A DNA stretch of 64,000 nt from Parabacteroides faecalis (GCF_022809355.1 NZ_JAKZMM010000006.1:1-64000); one strand, 5' to 3'; shown: positions 53,689 to 62,374, counted from the stretch's first letter. The notes: a model not told the origin generated them from the letters alone. Numbers and translations are program-made.

Positions 53689-53704
53689 TGGCATACGTTT
53701 TGTT
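53689..53704 (+). promoter_or_regulatory. Sigma-54 type promoter of permease 5
   Basis: TGGCATACGTTTTGTT, identical to the element at 51133, 57 bp after the dyads and 35 bp before the ATG. Confidence 0.6.
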
Positions 53705-53738
53705 TATGTGTTTGTAGATATTTCAACTGAGAAGCAAT

Positions 53739-56027
53739 ATGATATTACATTACTTGAAAGTTGCTGTACGTAGTCTGATGAAGTATAAGATGCAGAGTTT
53801 AATCTCTGCTATTTGTTTGGCTGTCGGGATTGTATGTTTCAGCTATGTCTATTTATTTGTATCGAATGTAGATAAGTCTGATCAACTATCCCGTTACGAC
53901 CGGCGTGTTTTGATACAGGCTGTTTGGGAAAATCAATTGAGTACGAAGTTTTCTTTCGATGAGGTTTTACGGTTGGAAGAAGAACTGAAGCCGTTGGGTG
54001 TCTCTCATGTGGCGGCTTATACATTTGCAAATGAGGGAGAAGTCGAGTTTTTGGATTCAGAAGGAAAAGTTACTCCTTATTTGTTCCGTTACAGTTATGC
54101 CAATGCTTATTTCTTTCACTATTATGATATGACTTCGGAATTGGATTTATCGGAATTAAAACCTGATGAAGTTGTTTTGTCGGCAGCCTTTGCCCGTAAG
54201 GTATTCGGAGACAAAGATCCGAGAGGAGAAACATTGCGTCTGGCCGGTAAAAAGGGCGAAGGAAAAATCTATCGGATAAGAAGCGTTGTAGATGATTCGA
54301 AGATACAAATGGATTATCAACAGGCGGATTGTTATTTCTCTGTGGAAGTACAGCCTCGGATGAATAATATATTTGTTGAATTGTTCTTGCTGGACGGTAT
54401 GTCGTCTCAGGCATTCGAAGATGTTGTTGGAAAAATGTCTTTTCAGCGGGAAAGCGGAAAGATCTTATTGAGGCCTCAACTTAATAATCAGGATGGAGTG
54501 CAGAAAAACATAGCCAAATTTCTTTTACTGATGCTTTCTTCATTGATTCTTGTTTCAGGCATGATCCAGTTTCTGAAGTTTGTTATCCAGTTGTTCTTTA
54601 CTCGTCAGCGAGAATTGGCCTTGCGTAAATGTATGGGATCAGATAAAAAGGGGATTTTCATGCTCCTGGCTTCCGAAGTATTTGTTGTGATGACATTGGC
54701 CTGGCTGTTATCATTATTATTCTCAGAATGGACTTTATTATTACTGAAGAACTACTTGCCGGATCAGATGCTTTCTGCGTTGCCTTGGAAGCATGTATAT
54801 CTGATTCAATGTGTGGTTTATATACTTGTCATAGGGATCAGCTTGCTTATTATTATTTCTCCTGTATTGAAGTTGCAATGGGTGTCGATGAATCATTTCA
54901 TTCTGACGGGTCGGAAAAAGCATATATGGCGCAATATCATGATCGGAATACAATGGACCATTTCGATGTTTTTCGTAGGAGGCGTGATCTTGATATGGAT
55001 GTCGTGGAATGAACTGATATTCGACAAAATGTATATGCCGCTATCTGATCAGGAAGAAGACCATATCGTGATGCTTCCATTAAACAGTTCTCGGCTGAAA
55101 GAAAATATAGAACCTATCATTACAGAAGTACGTAAAATGCCGGAAGTAGAGGAGGTTACTTATATTTCAATGTTATCTGATTTGCAGAGTTACACGTACA
55201 TGAATTATAAACATGCCGACGGAAGAACTTCGCTGGTTCAGATGGGCTCCGGGAATACGGACTATTTTCGTTTCTTTCATATCCCGATGGATGGAAAAGA
55301 AGTCGATGTGACCGCAGACGGACAAATCTATGTGAGTGAAAAGGTAAAGCAAGTACTGGATCAGGAAGGCAATATAGGTACTATCCGCTTGGACGATAAG
55401 GATTATCAGATTGCCGGTGTTTATAAAGCATTGCATGGAGAGATAGAAGATCCCAGATTTATGGGTTCGGTCTTTATGCCTTCTTCTTCTGCCGGTTATT
55501 ATTATATCAAACTGAGTGAAGGAACGGATGTCAGTCTTTTAACGGATCAGATTACTGCTGTATGCCGTGAGTTTGTCCCGATCACTTTACCTTTGGAAAT
55601 TTATTCATTGGAACAAGAAGTTGAGGTTCTTTCTGTTATCAAAACCATGCGTTTGGTTTTGCTTATGTTAGCACTGATCAGTATGATTTTGGTTGTGTTG
55701 AGTATTTATTCGGCCATATCAATGGACACATTAGGAAGAAGGAAAGAAGTCGCCATTCGTAAGATCAACGGGGCAAGGTCATGGGATATAGTCTTACTGT
55801 TTGGGAAAGTATATATATTCATTTTCTTCCTTTCATTTATTGTTGTCTGTCCGTTATTGAAGATTGCTTTCGATGAAGCTTTCTACGGCATGATAACTTG
55901 TATCTACCGTTGGAATTGGATGTTCTATCTATTCATCATTATGGCATTCTTGCTGGTCAGTGTAACTGGTTTCAAGATCTGGCGAGTGGTTTGTTTAAAT
56001 CCGGCGGATGTAATCAAACGGGAATAA
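53739..56027 (+). CDS. FtsX/MacB-type ABC permease 5
   Basis: A 762-residue permease whose first 20 residues match permease 2, after which it diverges strongly (QSLISAICLAVGIVCFSYVY). The periplasmic domain is the shortest of the set. Coupling loop RRKEVAIRKINGAR near residue 667 and C-terminal NPADVIKRE. Only 19 bp before permease 6, so these two and the ATPase gene probably share the sigma-54 promoter at 53689. Confidence 0.9.
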   Translation: MILHYLKVAVRSLMKYKMQSLISAICLAVGIVCFSYVYLFVSNVDKSDQLSRYDRRVLIQAVWENQLSTKFSFDEVLRLEEELKPLGVSHVAAYTFANEGEVEFLDSEGKVTPYLFRYSYANAYFFHYYDMTSELDLSELKPDEVVLSAAFARKVFGDKDPRGETLRLAGKKGEGKIYRIRSVVDDSKIQMDYQQADCYFSVEVQPRMNNIFVELFLLDGMSSQAFEDVVGKMSFQRESGKILLRPQLNNQDGVQKNIAKFLLLMLSSLILVSGMIQFLKFVIQLFFTRQRELALRKCMGSDKKGIFMLLASEVFVVMTLAWLLSLLFSEWTLLLLKNYLPDQMLSALPWKHVYLIQCVVYILVIGISLLIIISPVLKLQWVSMNHFILTGRKKHIWRNIMIGIQWTISMFFVGGVILIWMSWNELIFDKMYMPLSDQEEDHIVMLPLNSSRLKENIEPIITEVRKMPEVEEVTYISMLSDLQSYTYMNYKHADGRTSLVQMGSGNTDYFRFFHIPMDGKEVDVTADGQIYVSEKVKQVLDQEGNIGTIRLDDKDYQIAGVYKALHGEIEDPRFMGSVFMPSSSAGYYYIKLSEGTDVSLLTDQITAVCREFVPITLPLEIYSLEQEVEVLSVIKTMRLVLLMLALISMILVVLSIYSAISMDTLGRRKEVAIRKINGARSWDIVLLFGKVYIFIFFLSFIVVCPLLKIAFDEAFYGMITCIYRWNWMFYLFIIMAFLLVSVTGFKIWRVVCLNPADVIKRE

Positions 56028-56046
56028 TAAATCTAATAAGAATGAT

Positions 56047-58404
56047 ATGAAGTACAGTTTTATACTGAAAATGGTTTTACGTGGGTGGTGGCGGAACAAA
56101 GTGTTTTTCCTCATCGCCGTGATCAGCTTGTCGATCGGATTGGCAGGGACGAATCTGTTGCTGACTTATTTTATCCATGATTATTTTATGGAACGGGATA
56201 ATCCGGATAAGGAACGGATCTTCTGCTTGCGGCAGGATAATCCGTTTGATGACGGGCAGAAAGTGGCTTTTGCTTCGGTAGAGGCGGCTTCGGATGTACA
56301 GAAGAAGATTCCCGGTGTGGAGAGTTTTATGCAGATACAGGAGTATGTTGTTTCTGTTATGTATAAAGGACAGACATATTCTGATTTGGAAATGATTGGG
56401 GCTGATTCTACTTTACCGACTTTCTTCCCGGTAGAAGTTATTTCAGGTGACTTGAAAGAAGCTCTTACGAGTCCGAATAAGATAGCCATTCGGGAATCTG
56501 TGGTAAAACGGATCTTTGGAAAAGAAGATCCGTTGGGCAAGACTTTGGAAACAGAATCGGAAGGAAAGAAAACGGCTTATGAAGTGGTTGCGGTGATGGC
56601 AGAGCAAACTCAGTCGTTGTTGAAGTATGATGTATTAACAAGTAAGACGGCTGATTATTGGGGTGGAGCCACGTTCTTGAAGTTATTGCCGCATGTTTCA
56701 GCAGAACAGGTGGAAAAGGCGATTCGGGCAGACAAGTCGATTCAGACGATGATGCCGGATCGAACTCAATATTATGTGGATTCGTTGTCAGAGCTTTATT
56801 TTGTCCAGTCGCAAGGAACGAGTCAGCAACAGCTTCCGTTTATCCAGCAAAGCCAGGTACAGTTATTATATATCGGTTTGCTGGCTGCTATTTTGATCTT
56901 GGTGATTGCCTGCTGCAATTATACCAATATGAACTTGAGCCGGCTGATGCAGCAGTTAAAGATGATTCATGTGGAGAAACTAATGGGTGGAACGCTCCGT
57001 GAAATCCGGATGCAGTTATTGGGTGATGTGGTGCTGACGGTTGTGATCTCGTTCTTGCTTTCCTTGTTGATCATTGCAGATGTATTACCGGTGTTCAATA
57101 CGATACTGAAGTCTCGGATGACGTTTGCTTTCTTCTTCAGCGGACAAGTATTTCCGTTATTACTTGGCTTCTTATTGGTGATGGCTCTTGTTCCGGCTTG
57201 GTATGCTAGCCGACGTTTGATGCGGTGGTCGTATTCTGAATATAAAATGGTCTCGACCGGAAAGGGAAAACATGTACTGATGGCGGTATTGGTTGTCGTC
57301 CAGTTTGCCATTTCCTGTGGTTTGGTATTGGCCACTTGCATCGGAGAAAAGCAACAACGTATGATTCTGCAACAGGCGTCTCATTACGAAGGATTGATCG
57401 AAACGGGAGATATGTTTTCGCCTCCGGCAGCACCTTTGAAGGCTGAACTGGAAAAGCGGGTGCCGGGAATCGAATCGATATCTTTGTCGTTAGGCTCTGT
57501 GCTGAATTCTCCCATTCGGGAATTGCAGATTCCCCAACCGGACGGTACGGAAAAGCGTACTTATATGCTGACGTTATACAGTGATTCTTCTTTTCTGGAG
57601 ACGATGCATATCCGACAATTGACGGGACATTCGCCGGCTCGGCTTCAGCAAGAATATGCTTATCCGGTATTGGTCAATGAAAGTTTCGTGCGTCAGTTGG
57701 TGCCGGCAGGAGTAGATCCGATTGGCCGTCCATTACAGGAATTTGATACCTATGCCGATTCTTTATATGTAATCGGTGGCACCGTTGAAGACTTTCCGAT
57801 CAATTCGTTGGAGAAGGAGATAACACCGATTACCATTCACCTGCCTGCTTCGTCGGCCTTGGGTAATGCGAATGTATTGCATATCAAACTTCGTCCGGAA
57901 GATAAAGAAGAGACGATCCGTCAGATAGCTCAGATATGGGAAGAGATCAATACGAAGCAAGCCTTTCAATATATGGATATGCACGCCTTGTTTATGGAAC
58001 GGAATGCGCGGTTTGTCTCTTTTGCACAGGTCATCACTGTATATGCCGTGATCGGATTGTTGCTGACTTTATTCGGCTTGTTTGGTATTACGTGGTATGC
58101 TACGCGCCAACGGATACGGGAAATCAGTATCCGGAAAATACATGGTGCCAGCCGTTGGCAGATTGTCTGGCTCCTGAACAAGCCGTTTATGGTGTATGCT
58201 GTGATAGCTTATCTGATCGCTCTTCCGATAACATACGGACTCCTTTCCAACTGGCTGGAGCAGTTTGCTTATCATGTATCTTTCTCGATACTTGACTGGC
58301 TATTGCCTTTCTTGGTGATTTGGCTGGTATCTGTCATTACTGTAGGTATTCAGGCGTATGTTTTGATGAAGGTTGATCCGGTGAAGTGCCTGAAAGTTGA
58401 GTGA
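56047..58404 (+). CDS. FtsX/MacB-type ABC permease 6
   Basis: A 785-residue permease, the most divergent of the six. N-terminus MKYSFILKMVLRGWWRNKVF, coupling loop RIREISIRKIHGAS and an altered tail, DPVKCLKVE, in place of NPADVIKRE. Same two periplasmic modules with about eight helices. Followed after 49 bp by the ABC ATPase gene, its likely closest partner. Confidence 0.9.
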   Translation: MKYSFILKMVLRGWWRNKVFFLIAVISLSIGLAGTNLLLTYFIHDYFMERDNPDKERIFCLRQDNPFDDGQKVAFASVEAASDVQKKIPGVESFMQIQEYVVSVMYKGQTYSDLEMIGADSTLPTFFPVEVISGDLKEALTSPNKIAIRESVVKRIFGKEDPLGKTLETESEGKKTAYEVVAVMAEQTQSLLKYDVLTSKTADYWGGATFLKLLPHVSAEQVEKAIRADKSIQTMMPDRTQYYVDSLSELYFVQSQGTSQQQLPFIQQSQVQLLYIGLLAAILILVIACCNYTNMNLSRLMQQLKMIHVEKLMGGTLREIRMQLLGDVVLTVVISFLLSLLIIADVLPVFNTILKSRMTFAFFFSGQVFPLLLGFLLVMALVPAWYASRRLMRWSYSEYKMVSTGKGKHVLMAVLVVVQFAISCGLVLATCIGEKQQRMILQQASHYEGLIETGDMFSPPAAPLKAELEKRVPGIESISLSLGSVLNSPIRELQIPQPDGTEKRTYMLTLYSDSSFLETMHIRQLTGHSPARLQQEYAYPVLVNESFVRQLVPAGVDPIGRPLQEFDTYADSLYVIGGTVEDFPINSLEKEITPITIHLPASSALGNANVLHIKLRPEDKEETIRQIAQIWEEINTKQAFQYMDMHALFMERNARFVSFAQVITVYAVIGLLLTLFGLFGITWYATRQRIREISIRKIHGASRWQIVWLLNKPFMVYAVIAYLIALPITYGLLSNWLEQFAYHVSFSILDWLLPFLVIWLVSVITVGIQAYVLMKVDPVKCLKVE

Positions 58405-58453
58405 AAGATTAAATAAAAACAAAGAAATGAACAAACTTAAAAACTGAAAAGAT

Positions 58454-59128
58454 ATGATTAAGACAGAAAATTTACAGAAGGTTTTCCGTACAGACGAGGT
58501 GGAAACCTGGGCGTTGAATAACGTAAGTATAGAAGTAAAGAAAGGCGAATTTGTCGCTATTATGGGACCTTCGGGATGTGGTAAGTCCACTTTGCTGAAT
58601 ATTCTGGGCTTGTTGGATAATCCGACTAACGGAACGTATTATCTGGACGGCATAGAAGTCTCGAAATATACCGAATCGCAGCGAACGAACTTGCGGAAAG
58701 GTGTCATCGGCTTTGTGTTCCAAAGCTTCAACCTGATAGAAGAATTGAATGTCTATGAGAACATCGAATTGCCGCTTTTGTATATGGGTATTCCTGCCAA
58801 CGAACGGAAACGCCGTATCGAAGAAGCGATGGACCGGATGGCGATCAGTCACCGTTCGAAGCATTTCCCGCAGCAGTTGTCCGGCGGTCAGCAGCAACGT
58901 GTGGCAATTGCCCGTGCTGTTGTCGGGAATCCGAAGTTAATCCTGGCCGACGAGCCGACCGGTAACCTGGATTCAAAGAACGGAAAAGAAGTGATGGAGC
59001 TATTGACCGAATTGAATAAAGAGGGAACAACCGTCGTTATGGTAACGCACTCGCAGCATGATGCCGGTTATGCCGGACGAACCATCAATCTGTTCGACGG
59101 ACAAGTGGTAAACGAAGTGCAGTTGTAA
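58454..59128 (+). CDS. ABC transporter ATP-binding protein, LolD/MacB type
   Basis: A 224-residue complete ABC ATPase. Walker A GPSGCGKST at about 38-46, Q-loop FQSFNLIEELNVYENIELPL, signature LSGGQQQRVAIARA, Walker B LILADEPTGNLD and switch His in VTHSQHD. The sequence is closest to the LolD/MacB/FtsE branch that drives FtsX-type permeases. It is the only ATPase gene near six permease genes, so it may serve all of them. Last gene of the export cluster. Confidence 0.93.
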   Translation: MIKTENLQKVFRTDEVETWALNNVSIEVKKGEFVAIMGPSGCGKSTLLNILGLLDNPTNGTYYLDGIEVSKYTESQRTNLRKGVIGFVFQSFNLIEELNVYENIELPLLYMGIPANERKRRIEEAMDRMAISHRSKHFPQQLSGGQQQRVAIARAVVGNPKLILADEPTGNLDSKNGKEVMELLTELNKEGTTVVMVTHSQHDAGYAGRTINLFDGQVVNEVQL

Positions 59129-59231
59129 GCCTGAGCCAAAAACGTAAATTAACACACGGCATGCAGCATTTTTATGGGTTTCTGCATTATTATTAGAAAA
59201 TGAATAAACAGTTAACGAATAAAGATGCATT

Positions 59232-59975
59232 ATGAAAATGAGTTTTAAGAAATGGATGGTATTGGCAGTCGCTGCCGTGTGTTCAATGGGATTTCAGTCT
59301 TGTTTGGATGATGATGATAATGATGCGTATTATCTGACCATTCCGAATGCGTTGGTAACGGTAAAACCAACCAGCGAGAATGCGTTCTTCTTGCAATTGG
59401 ATGATACAACAACGTTGTTGCCGGTTAATATGACTTCTTCACCGTTCGGATCGAAGGAGGTAAGAGCTTTGACGAACTTCTCGGAAGTAAACGAGCCCAG
59501 CGAAGGCTATTCAAAGGCTGTTCATATCAATTGGATTGATAGTATTCTGACGAAGAATATCGCTCCGGATCTGGGCGCAAAGAACGATTCTATTTACGGG
59601 AAAGATCCGGTTGAGATTGTTGGAGACTGGGTAACTATCGCAGAAGACGGTTATTTGACGTTACGTTTCCGTACAGCCACTTCGTTTGGCTCGAAGCATT
59701 TCGTCAACTTGCTTTCGACAAACAACCCGGAAAACCCGTATGAAGTGGAATTCCGCCACAATGCTTATGGCAATACCTACGGTGAGATGGGCGATGGACT
59801 GGTAGCTTTCAAGTTAGACAGTCTGCCGGATACAGAAGGAAAGACGGTGAAGTTAAAGCTGAAATGGAATTCTTACAGCGGAGAAAAGTCGGCTGAGTTC
59901 AATTATTGTTCTCGTAAGTCAACGCCGGCAAGTGCTTCCATCGCTTCTGAACGGGCTACCTTGTCGTTAGAATAA
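59232..59975 (+). CDS. NigD-like lipoprotein
   Basis: A 247-residue secreted lipoprotein. Signal peptide with lipobox GFQSC (Cys about residue 24), then an acidic stretch (LDDDDNDAY). The rest fits the NigD-like N- and C-terminal beta-domains found in Bacteroidota; NigD was named from a bacteriocin-associated locus but its action is not known. Located 103 bp after the ABC ATPase gene and closed by a terminator, so it may be a separate unit or the tail of the export operon. Confidence 0.82.
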   Translation: MKMSFKKWMVLAVAAVCSMGFQSCLDDDDNDAYYLTIPNALVTVKPTSENAFFLQLDDTTTLLPVNMTSSPFGSKEVRALTNFSEVNEPSEGYSKAVHINWIDSILTKNIAPDLGAKNDSIYGKDPVEIVGDWVTIAEDGYLTLRFRTATSFGSKHFVNLLSTNNPENPYEVEFRHNAYGNTYGEMGDGLVAFKLDSLPDTEGKTVKLKLKWNSYSGEKSAEFNYCSRKSTPASASIASERATLSLE

Positions 59976-60048
59976 GCTTCGGAAGTAAGCAGTGCGTTGT
60001 TGAGAGCTGATCTCACAGGCGCAACAAGTCTTGCAGGAACAAATAAGA

Positions 60049-60088
60049 CCGTGGTACAAACGAATGAGGTTTGTGCTACGGTTTTTTT
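60049..60088 (+). terminator. Terminator after the NigD-like gene
   Basis: ACCGTGGTACAAAC pairs with GTTTGTGCTACGGT (one mismatch) around a short loop and is followed by a run of T. Confidence 0.75.
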
Positions 60089-60156
60089 ATGCTACAACCT
60101 GATTCTTTTATCAATACATGCGATTTATTTTGTCTTTCCTTATCAGATAAACTTTA

Positions 60157-60234
60157 TTCGCCTTAGGCGTTTTTATATTCGCCTACAGTGAATATATATT
60201 CAGACTAAGCGATTATATGTTCGCCCAGGGCGAA
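60157..60234. repeat. Array of four dyads at 21-bp period, different sequence family
   Basis: Units at 60157, 60178, 60199 and 60220: TTCGCCTTAGGCGTT, TTCGCCTACAGTGAA, TTCAGACTAAGCGAT and TTCGCCCAGGGCGAA, with 6-bp AT spacers (TTTATA, TATATA, TATATG). The period is exactly 21 bp. It lies in the non-coding stretch between a terminator and the sigma-factor operon. Confidence 0.75.
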
Positions 60235-60282
60235 CAAAGAAAATGCAGTTAGATTCTCTGGTTTTTGTATAAGGAATCCAGA

Positions 60283-60348
60283 AAAGTTTCAAGTATAGTT
60301 GAAACTTTCTCTGTTTTTGCCAAAAGTTTCAAGTATGATTGAAACTTT
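60283..60348. repeat. Two dyads with 10-bp arms, 40 bp apart
   Basis: AAAGTTTCAA-N6-TTGAAACTTT occurs twice with perfect arms; the loops are GTATAG and GTATGA. They may be two operator sites or hairpins. Nothing else is seen in 60235-60398. Confidence 0.7.
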
Positions 60349-60398
60349 TCCCTAAGGATTACTTTTTTTTGTATCCTCAAAAAAATCCCGATTATTTT

Positions 60399-60424
60399 GT
60401 AACGAATCCGAAGGTTAACTCGTC
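60399..60424 (+). promoter_or_regulatory. Candidate ECF-sigma promoter of the DUF4252/sigma operon
   Basis: GTAAC at 60399-60403 and CGTC at 60421-60424 with a 17-bp spacer resemble ECF-type -35 (AAC) and -10 (CGTC) elements. It lies 86 bp before the first gene of an operon that encodes an ECF sigma factor, so self-activation is likely. Confidence 0.5.
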
Positions 60425-60510
60425 ATATAAGTGAAAGCGCTTCAGAAAACGTGCACGACTGGCGAAGCTCGCTTGAATGAATGTTTAATGAATGGATAAA
60501 ACTAACGGAT

Positions 60511-60966
60511 ATGAAGATGAAAGGTTTATTTTTGGCGGGACTTTTATGGATGACTGCAACCGGAATGCAGGCGAGAGGTATTGAACATTTTATGGATGAA
60601 CTGGCCTCACAACAGGAAGTGACACGGGTTTCTTTAGGCGCTGCAGCGATGGCTCTCGGCAGTATGTTTACAGATACCTACGGAGTAAAGCATATCGACG
60701 TTTTATGTCTGGAGCATTGTTCGGATGAAGTCCGGACGAAGTTCGGTCAGGCCATTGCCGACTTGCATGATCCCGACTTTGAACCGCTTGTTTCGCATTC
60801 GGAAAATGGAGAGCGGACCAAGATATTGGTGAAGATAAAAGATGAAATGATCCGGGAAATGGTGATTTGTCATGTCGACGACGAGGTGGCTGTTGTTCGC
60901 CTGAAAGGAAAGATTAAACCATCGGATATCGAACAAGTCATACAGGATCATGGAAGTGACCGCTGA
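60511..60966 (+). CDS. DUF4252 family secreted protein, first in the sigma-factor operon
   Basis: A 151-residue protein with a signal peptide (MKMKGLFLAGLLWMTATGMQA). I prefer ATG 60511 to the upstream 60481. The body carries a DUF4252-like pattern: helix with HFMDELASQQEVTRVSLG, central strands HIDVLCLEH, and a C-terminal VVRLKGKIKPSDIEQVI. Its stop overlaps the sigma gene by 17 bp. A second DUF4252 gene closes the operon. Function unknown; the regulon of an envelope-stress-type sigma factor is a reasonable guess. Confidence 0.75.
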   Translation: MKMKGLFLAGLLWMTATGMQARGIEHFMDELASQQEVTRVSLGAAAMALGSMFTDTYGVKHIDVLCLEHCSDEVRTKFGQAIADLHDPDFEPLVSHSENGERTKILVKIKDEMIREMVICHVDDEVAVVRLKGKIKPSDIEQVIQDHGSDR

Positions 60967-61462
60967 TATCTTTAAGCGTCTTTATCTGCCATTTCATCCA
61001 AAGCTTTATCGGATTGCATTTGCTTTGGTCGGGAATCAGGAAGAAGCGGAGGATATCGTACAGGAAGTTTATTCACGTCTGTGGGAACGGAGGGAAGAAC
61101 TGGCAGCTGTCCGGAATCCGGAAGCGTATGCCATTACGTTGACCAAACATTTCTGTCTGGATTATCTTCGTTCTCCACGGGCCAGCCGTCAGGCAGCCGA
61201 GCTGGAAGAAACGGGAGAGTTCCAGTCTGACTCATCTCCGGAAAAGGAAACGGAAGAGAAAGACCAGATTCGGCAGATACAACGATGGATCGATAAACTT
61301 CCCTTGAATCAGCAACAGGTACTGAGGTTGCAGGGAATGGAAGATTATTCAGTTGAAGAGATCGAACAGATCACCGGTTACACAGCCGGTAATATTCGGG
61401 TTTTACTTTCGCGTGCCCGGAAAACAATACGCGAGCAATTCAATAAACTGTATGGAAAATGA
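60950..61462 (+). CDS. ECF RNA polymerase sigma factor
   Basis: A 170-residue sigma-70 family protein. Region 2 includes LVGNQEEAEDIVQEVYSRLWERR (about residues 28-50) and region 4 includes LPLNQQQVLRLQGMEDYSVEEI and GNIRVLLSRARKTIRE. Start ATG lies inside the preceding gene and the stop overlaps the anti-sigma gene by 4 bp, so all are translationally coupled. Probably held inactive by the next gene product until an envelope signal arrives. Confidence 0.92.
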   Translation: MEVTADIFKRLYLPFHPKLYRIAFALVGNQEEAEDIVQEVYSRLWERREELAAVRNPEAYAITLTKHFCLDYLRSPRASRQAAELEETGEFQSDSSPEKETEEKDQIRQIQRWIDKLPLNQQQVLRLQGMEDYSVEEIEQITGYTAGNIRVLLSRARKTIREQFNKLYGK

Positions 61463-61866
61463 ATGATCAGCAAATAGACGAATTAATCAGACAGGCGTTG
61501 AAGGATCAAAGTCGGGTTCCGGCACATCTGGAAAAACGACTAGAACAGCATATTGACCAGCTGGCTGCGGAAGATAGGAAAGAGGTCCGTATTCCGATGT
61601 ACAGAAACCGGATCAGGCGCTGGTGTGTGGCGGCAAGTATTTTGCTGGTATTGGGAGTAGGGACAACGGTTTATTTCTCGGCTTCAGATGCCCGACCAAA
61701 GGATACGTTTGATAATCCGGAGGAAGCCGCAATGGCTGCCGAACATGCCTTGACTTTGTTGTCGCAAAACCTGAATAAAGGCTTTGGCGAAATGAATCAG
61801 GCTCGGCAGGAAATGGAAAAGATACACGCAGTATGGACGAAACATATAAATGATCAGACAAAATGA
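61459..61866 (+). CDS. Probable membrane anti-sigma factor
   Basis: A 135-residue protein. The N-terminal 50 residues are charged and cytoplasmic (MNDQQIDELIRQALKDQSRV), then one transmembrane helix (about 54-72, CVAASILLVLGVGTTVYF) and a helical periplasmic domain of about 60 residues. Size, topology and place directly after the sigma gene identify it as the likely anti-sigma factor, although no ZAS-type metal motif is seen. Confidence 0.75.
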   Translation: MNDQQIDELIRQALKDQSRVPAHLEKRLEQHIDQLAAEDRKEVRIPMYRNRIRRWCVAASILLVLGVGTTVYFSASDARPKDTFDNPEEAAMAAEHALTLLSQNLNKGFGEMNQARQEMEKIHAVWTKHINDQTK

Positions 61867-62336
61867 AACATCAGATTTTTTTAATCGTATGCCTTTTGTG
61901 CTTAAGTCTGACAGGCTATGCACAGGACAAATTATTTGATAAGTTCTCCGATATGGATCAGGTATCCTCGGTTTATATATCCAAATCCATGTTTCAGATG
62001 ATGCCGGAATTATCGACGGCCGGTTTGAATCTGATTCATCTGAAAGGGAAGATTGACAATCTGCAAGTACTGTCAACCGAAAATGCAGCCGTCCGTGAAG
62101 AGATGAAAAAAGACTTTCATGCCGCCATTGGTAAAACCTATGAGTCGTGGATGAAGGTAAAATCAGAAGGAACGAAGGCTGATTTTATGGTGAAGAAGAG
62201 CGGCGACAAACTCCATGAGATGATTATGCTGGCCGATACGGATTCTTCTTACGTAGTTATCCGGATGACGGGTAATTTTACAATGGACGATCTGCAGGAA
62301 TTAGCCGGACAATCCGAAAATGATAACAAAAAGTAA
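61863..62336 (+). CDS. DUF4252 family secreted protein, last in the sigma-factor operon
   Basis: A 157-residue protein with signal peptide (MKHQIFLIVCLLCLSLTGYAQ) and the DUF4252 pattern: LFDKFSDMDQVSSVYISKSMF, LIHLKGKIDNLQVLS and VVIRMTGNFTMDDLQEL. It overlaps the anti-sigma gene by 4 bp. Similar to the protein at 60511 in fold but not close in sequence, so the operon is bracketed by two family members. Confidence 0.82.
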   Translation: MKHQIFLIVCLLCLSLTGYAQDKLFDKFSDMDQVSSVYISKSMFQMMPELSTAGLNLIHLKGKIDNLQVLSTENAAVREEMKKDFHAAIGKTYESWMKVKSEGTKADFMVKKSGDKLHEMIMLADTDSSYVVIRMTGNFTMDDLQELAGQSENDNKK

Positions 62337-62374
62337 AACCATACTTCCCTCATAAATCCTATCTCATTTCTAAC

